DNA from: Pseudomonadota bacterium
GTDB lineage: Bacteria > Pseudomonadota > Gammaproteobacteria > Steroidobacterales > Steroidobacteraceae
Length of the DNA: 36,471 bases
NCBI GenBank assembly: GCA_021779535.1
Contig: JAJYAM010000022.1
Location: 1 to 36,471, forward strand
Reading direction: 5' to 3'
The position numbers and the translations under genes are program-made. Below the pieces are notes generated by a model, which was given only the letters and a program-made list of their open reading frames with translations, ran no database searches and was not told the DNA's origin. Within the stretch, counting starts at the first letter, position 1. The number at the start of each line of letters is the position of its first letter. Positions 34,561 through 36,471 of the stretch are shown here, one piece after another.

Positions 34561-36171
34561 ATGAGCGAAACGCAGCGCGACGTGATGGAGTACGAGGTGG
34601 CGATCGTCGGCGCCGGGCCCGCGGGACTCGCGGCCGCGATCCGGCTGAAACAGCTGAAGCCCGACATCGGCGTCTGCGTGCTCGAGAAGGGCGCGAGCGT
34701 CGGGGCGCATTCCTTGTCCGGGGCGGTGCTGGAGCCGGGACCGCTCGACGAACTGCTGCCGGGGTGGCGCAACGATCCGCCGGCCATCTGCGTGCCGGCG
34801 GCCCGCGACGAATTCTGGTGGTTGAGCCGGCGCAAGCGCTATCGCCTGCCGACCCCGCCGCAGATGGCGAATCACGGCAACCTCATCGTCTCGCTCGGCC
34901 AGCTGACGCCGATCCTCGCGAAGGAAGCCGAGCGCCTCGGCGTCGACGTGTTCCCCGGCTTCGCGGCCGCCGAAGCCCTGATCGACGACGGCGGCGCGGT
35001 GATGGGCGTGCAGATCGGCGACATGGGCGTCGAGAAATCCGGCGAGCCGGGACCCAACTACGCGCCGGGGCCGCGGATCCACGCGAAGCTCACGATGTTC
35101 GCCGAGGGCTGCCGCGGCAGCGCGGCGAAACAGTTGATCCGTCGCTACGGACTCGATCGCGGCAAGTCGCCGCAGACCTACGGTCTCGGGTTCAAGGAGC
35201 TGTGGCAGTTGCCGCCGGGACGGGTCGAGCCGGGACTGATCCAGCACTCCCTCGGCTGGCCGCTCGACAACCGGACGTACGGAGGCAGTTTCCTCTATCA
35301 CCTCGGCGAGGACCGCGTCTACGTCGGCTTCGTCGTGGGCCTGGACTACGAGGACCCGCGCCTGAAGCCCTTCGAGGCGTTCCAGCAGTTCAAGAACCAT
35401 CCGCTCGTGAAACCGCTGTTCGCCGGCGGCGAGATCCTCTCGGCCGGCGCCCGCACCTTGATCGAGGGCGGTTACCAGTCGGCGCCGACGCTCGAGATGC
35501 CGGGCGCCGTGCTGATCGGCGACGCGGGCGGCACGCTGAACACGCCGAAGATCAAAGGCATCCACCAGGCGATCCGCTCGGGCGCGACCGCCGCGGAGCA
35601 CTACGCCGAGACCGGGACCAGCGCGGGCTTCGACCGGCGCTGGCGTGAATCGCCCGGCGGGCGCGAGTTGCGCAAGGTGCGCAACGTCCGTCCCGGCTTC
35701 CGCCGCGGGCTGTGGTTCGGTCTCGCGAACGCCGCGCTCGAGACCGTCACCATGGGCAAATCGCCGTGGACGCTCGCGAATCACGACGATCGCCTGGCGC
35801 TGCGCAAGCTCGAGGATTACGCGTCGCCGGACCGCGGCTGGGGCGAGCGCGAGCTGCCGCCGCGCGACCGCCTCGCCGCGGTGTTCTTCGCCGCGACCGC
35901 GCACGAGGAGAACCAGCCGGTCCACCTGCGGGTCGCCGACCCGTCGATCTGCTCGACCCGCTGCGCGACCGAGTTCGGCAACCCCTGCACGAATTTCTGC
36001 CCGGCGAACGTCTACGAGATGGTCGACGACGGCGCCGGCGGCCGCAAGCTGCAGGTGAACTCCTCGAACTGCGTGCACTGCAAGGCCTGCGACATCAAGG
36101 AGCCTTACCCGGACCAGATCACCTGGACCACGCCCGAGGGCGGTTCGGGACCGAATTACCAAGCGCTCTGA
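34561..36171 (+). CDS. Electron transfer flavoprotein-ubiquinone oxidoreductase
   Basis: A 536-residue membrane-associated flavoprotein that passes electrons from ETF to ubiquinone. The FAD fold is EVAIVGAGPAGLAAAIRL, with the GDAGGTLNTPKIKGIHQA segment of the ETF-QO family. The C-terminal [4Fe-4S] domain has CSTRCATEFGNPC and NCVHCKACDIKEP, ending in the typical PEGGSGPNYQAL. Length is normal. GGGTGAAG precedes the ATG. It is separated by 57 bases from the thiolase and implies acyl-CoA dehydrogenase-linked respiration. Confidence 0.96.
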   Translation: MSETQRDVMEYEVAIVGAGPAGLAAAIRLKQLKPDIGVCVLEKGASVGAHSLSGAVLEPGPLDELLPGWRNDPPAICVPAARDEFWWLSRRKRYRLPTPPQMANHGNLIVSLGQLTPILAKEAERLGVDVFPGFAAAEALIDDGGAVMGVQIGDMGVEKSGEPGPNYAPGPRIHAKLTMFAEGCRGSAAKQLIRRYGLDRGKSPQTYGLGFKELWQLPPGRVEPGLIQHSLGWPLDNRTYGGSFLYHLGEDRVYVGFVVGLDYEDPRLKPFEAFQQFKNHPLVKPLFAGGEILSAGARTLIEGGYQSAPTLEMPGAVLIGDAGGTLNTPKIKGIHQAIRSGATAAEHYAETGTSAGFDRRWRESPGGRELRKVRNVRPGFRRGLWFGLANAALETVTMGKSPWTLANHDDRLALRKLEDYASPDRGWGERELPPRDRLAAVFFAATAHEENQPVHLRVADPSICSTRCATEFGNPCTNFCPANVYEMVDDGAGGRKLQVNSSNCVHCKACDIKEPYPDQITWTTPEGGSGPNYQAL

Positions 36172-36181
36172 AGGCCGCGCA

Positions 36182-36471
36182 GTGCGTTCGCAGCGCGATG
36201 GAGTCGCCGCGCGGCTGGGGCGTGAGTTCTCGGCGGGCCGGCTGGAATACGACCGCGGGCAGCTCGCCGCGGCGGCGCGGCTCGACGCGCTCGCGGCCGA
36301 GCTCGATCGTCCGCGCGCACCCTGGCGGCTGCGGATCGCGCGCCGCCTCGGCCGCGGCGCCGGACCTCGCGGCGTGTACTTGTGGGGCGGCGTCGGCCGC
36401 GGCAAGACGCGGCTGATGGACCTGTTCTACGACTCGCTCCGGTTCGTCGCGCGTGAGCGGGTCCACTTCTA
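36182..36471 (+). CDS. zapE: ZapE/AFG1-family ATPase (5' part only)
   Basis: The first 96 codons of a gene running off the right edge. The Walker A region RGVYLWGGVGRGKTRLMDLF is characteristic of the ZapE/AFG1 family, in which ZapE is a cell-division ATPase acting at the Z-ring. The GTG at 36182 is the start, with GAAGG seven bases upstream. That site overlaps the end of the ETF-QO gene, so the two are probably co-transcribed. The Walker B and C-terminal parts are outside the window. Confidence 0.85.
   Translation, partial: MRSQRDGVAARLGREFSAGRLEYDRGQLAAAARLDALAAELDRPRAPWRLRIARRLGRGAGPRGVYLWGGVGRGKTRLMDLFYDSLRFVARERVHF

Overview
The window is high-GC, densely coded bacterial chromosome from what looks like a gammaproteobacterial sulfur oxidiser. 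Three things point there. The housekeeping blocks are in gammaproteobacterial order (rodZ-pilF-rlmN-ndk, trmJ-isc, secDF-yajC-tgt-queA). The XerD protein is close to the enterobacterial one. A complete dsr operon carries dsrEFH and dsrL, the markers of DsrAB running in the oxidative direction. There are no insertion sequences, rRNA genes or CRISPR arrays, and no gene-free stretch longer than about 170 bases.

Layout. Positions 1-2891 (minus strand): a 5' part of rodZ, pilF, rlmN and ndk, the first three joined by ATGA overlaps. Positions 3024-5285 (minus): a NarL-type response regulator and a NarX-type kinase without a periplasmic sensor domain. Positions 5377-17371 (minus): dsrA-B-E-F-H-C-M-K-L-J-O-P-N. 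Positions 17492-18217 (plus): a Cas6/Cmx6-like protein, the only plus-strand gene in the first 22.4 kb, divergent from dsrA. Positions 18225-22480 (minus): cysG, iscA, an IscU-like protein that has lost most of its cluster ligands, iscS and trmJ. Then suhB (plus); an amino-acid permease, secF, secD, yajC, tgt and queA (minus); tRNA-Leu(CAA), a zinc-ribbon Nudix hydrolase and fdxA (plus); xerD (minus); and plsC, a thiolase, ETF-ubiquinone oxidoreductase and the start of zapE (plus).

How it works together. By analogy with Allochromatium, sulfur from a persulfide carrier passes through DsrEFH to DsrC. DsrAB, a siroheme enzyme, oxidises it to sulfite. DsrL passes electrons to NAD(P). The membrane complex DsrMKJOP handles the DsrC thiol/trisulfide side. 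CysG makes siroheme, DsrN is expected to amidate it, and IscS/IscA could supply sulfur and clusters, so cofactor supply sits beside the operon. The dsrR and dsrS genes of Allochromatium are not seen here. The kinase/regulator pair directly downstream of dsrN is a candidate regulator.

The most unusual items are the solitary Cas6-fold protein facing dsrA, with no core histidine and no CRISPR context; the ligand-poor IscU homologue in a reduced isc cluster; the cysteine-bearing GAF domain of the kinase; and a perfect palindrome between dsrC and dsrM. All functional assignments come from reading motifs; no database search was run.
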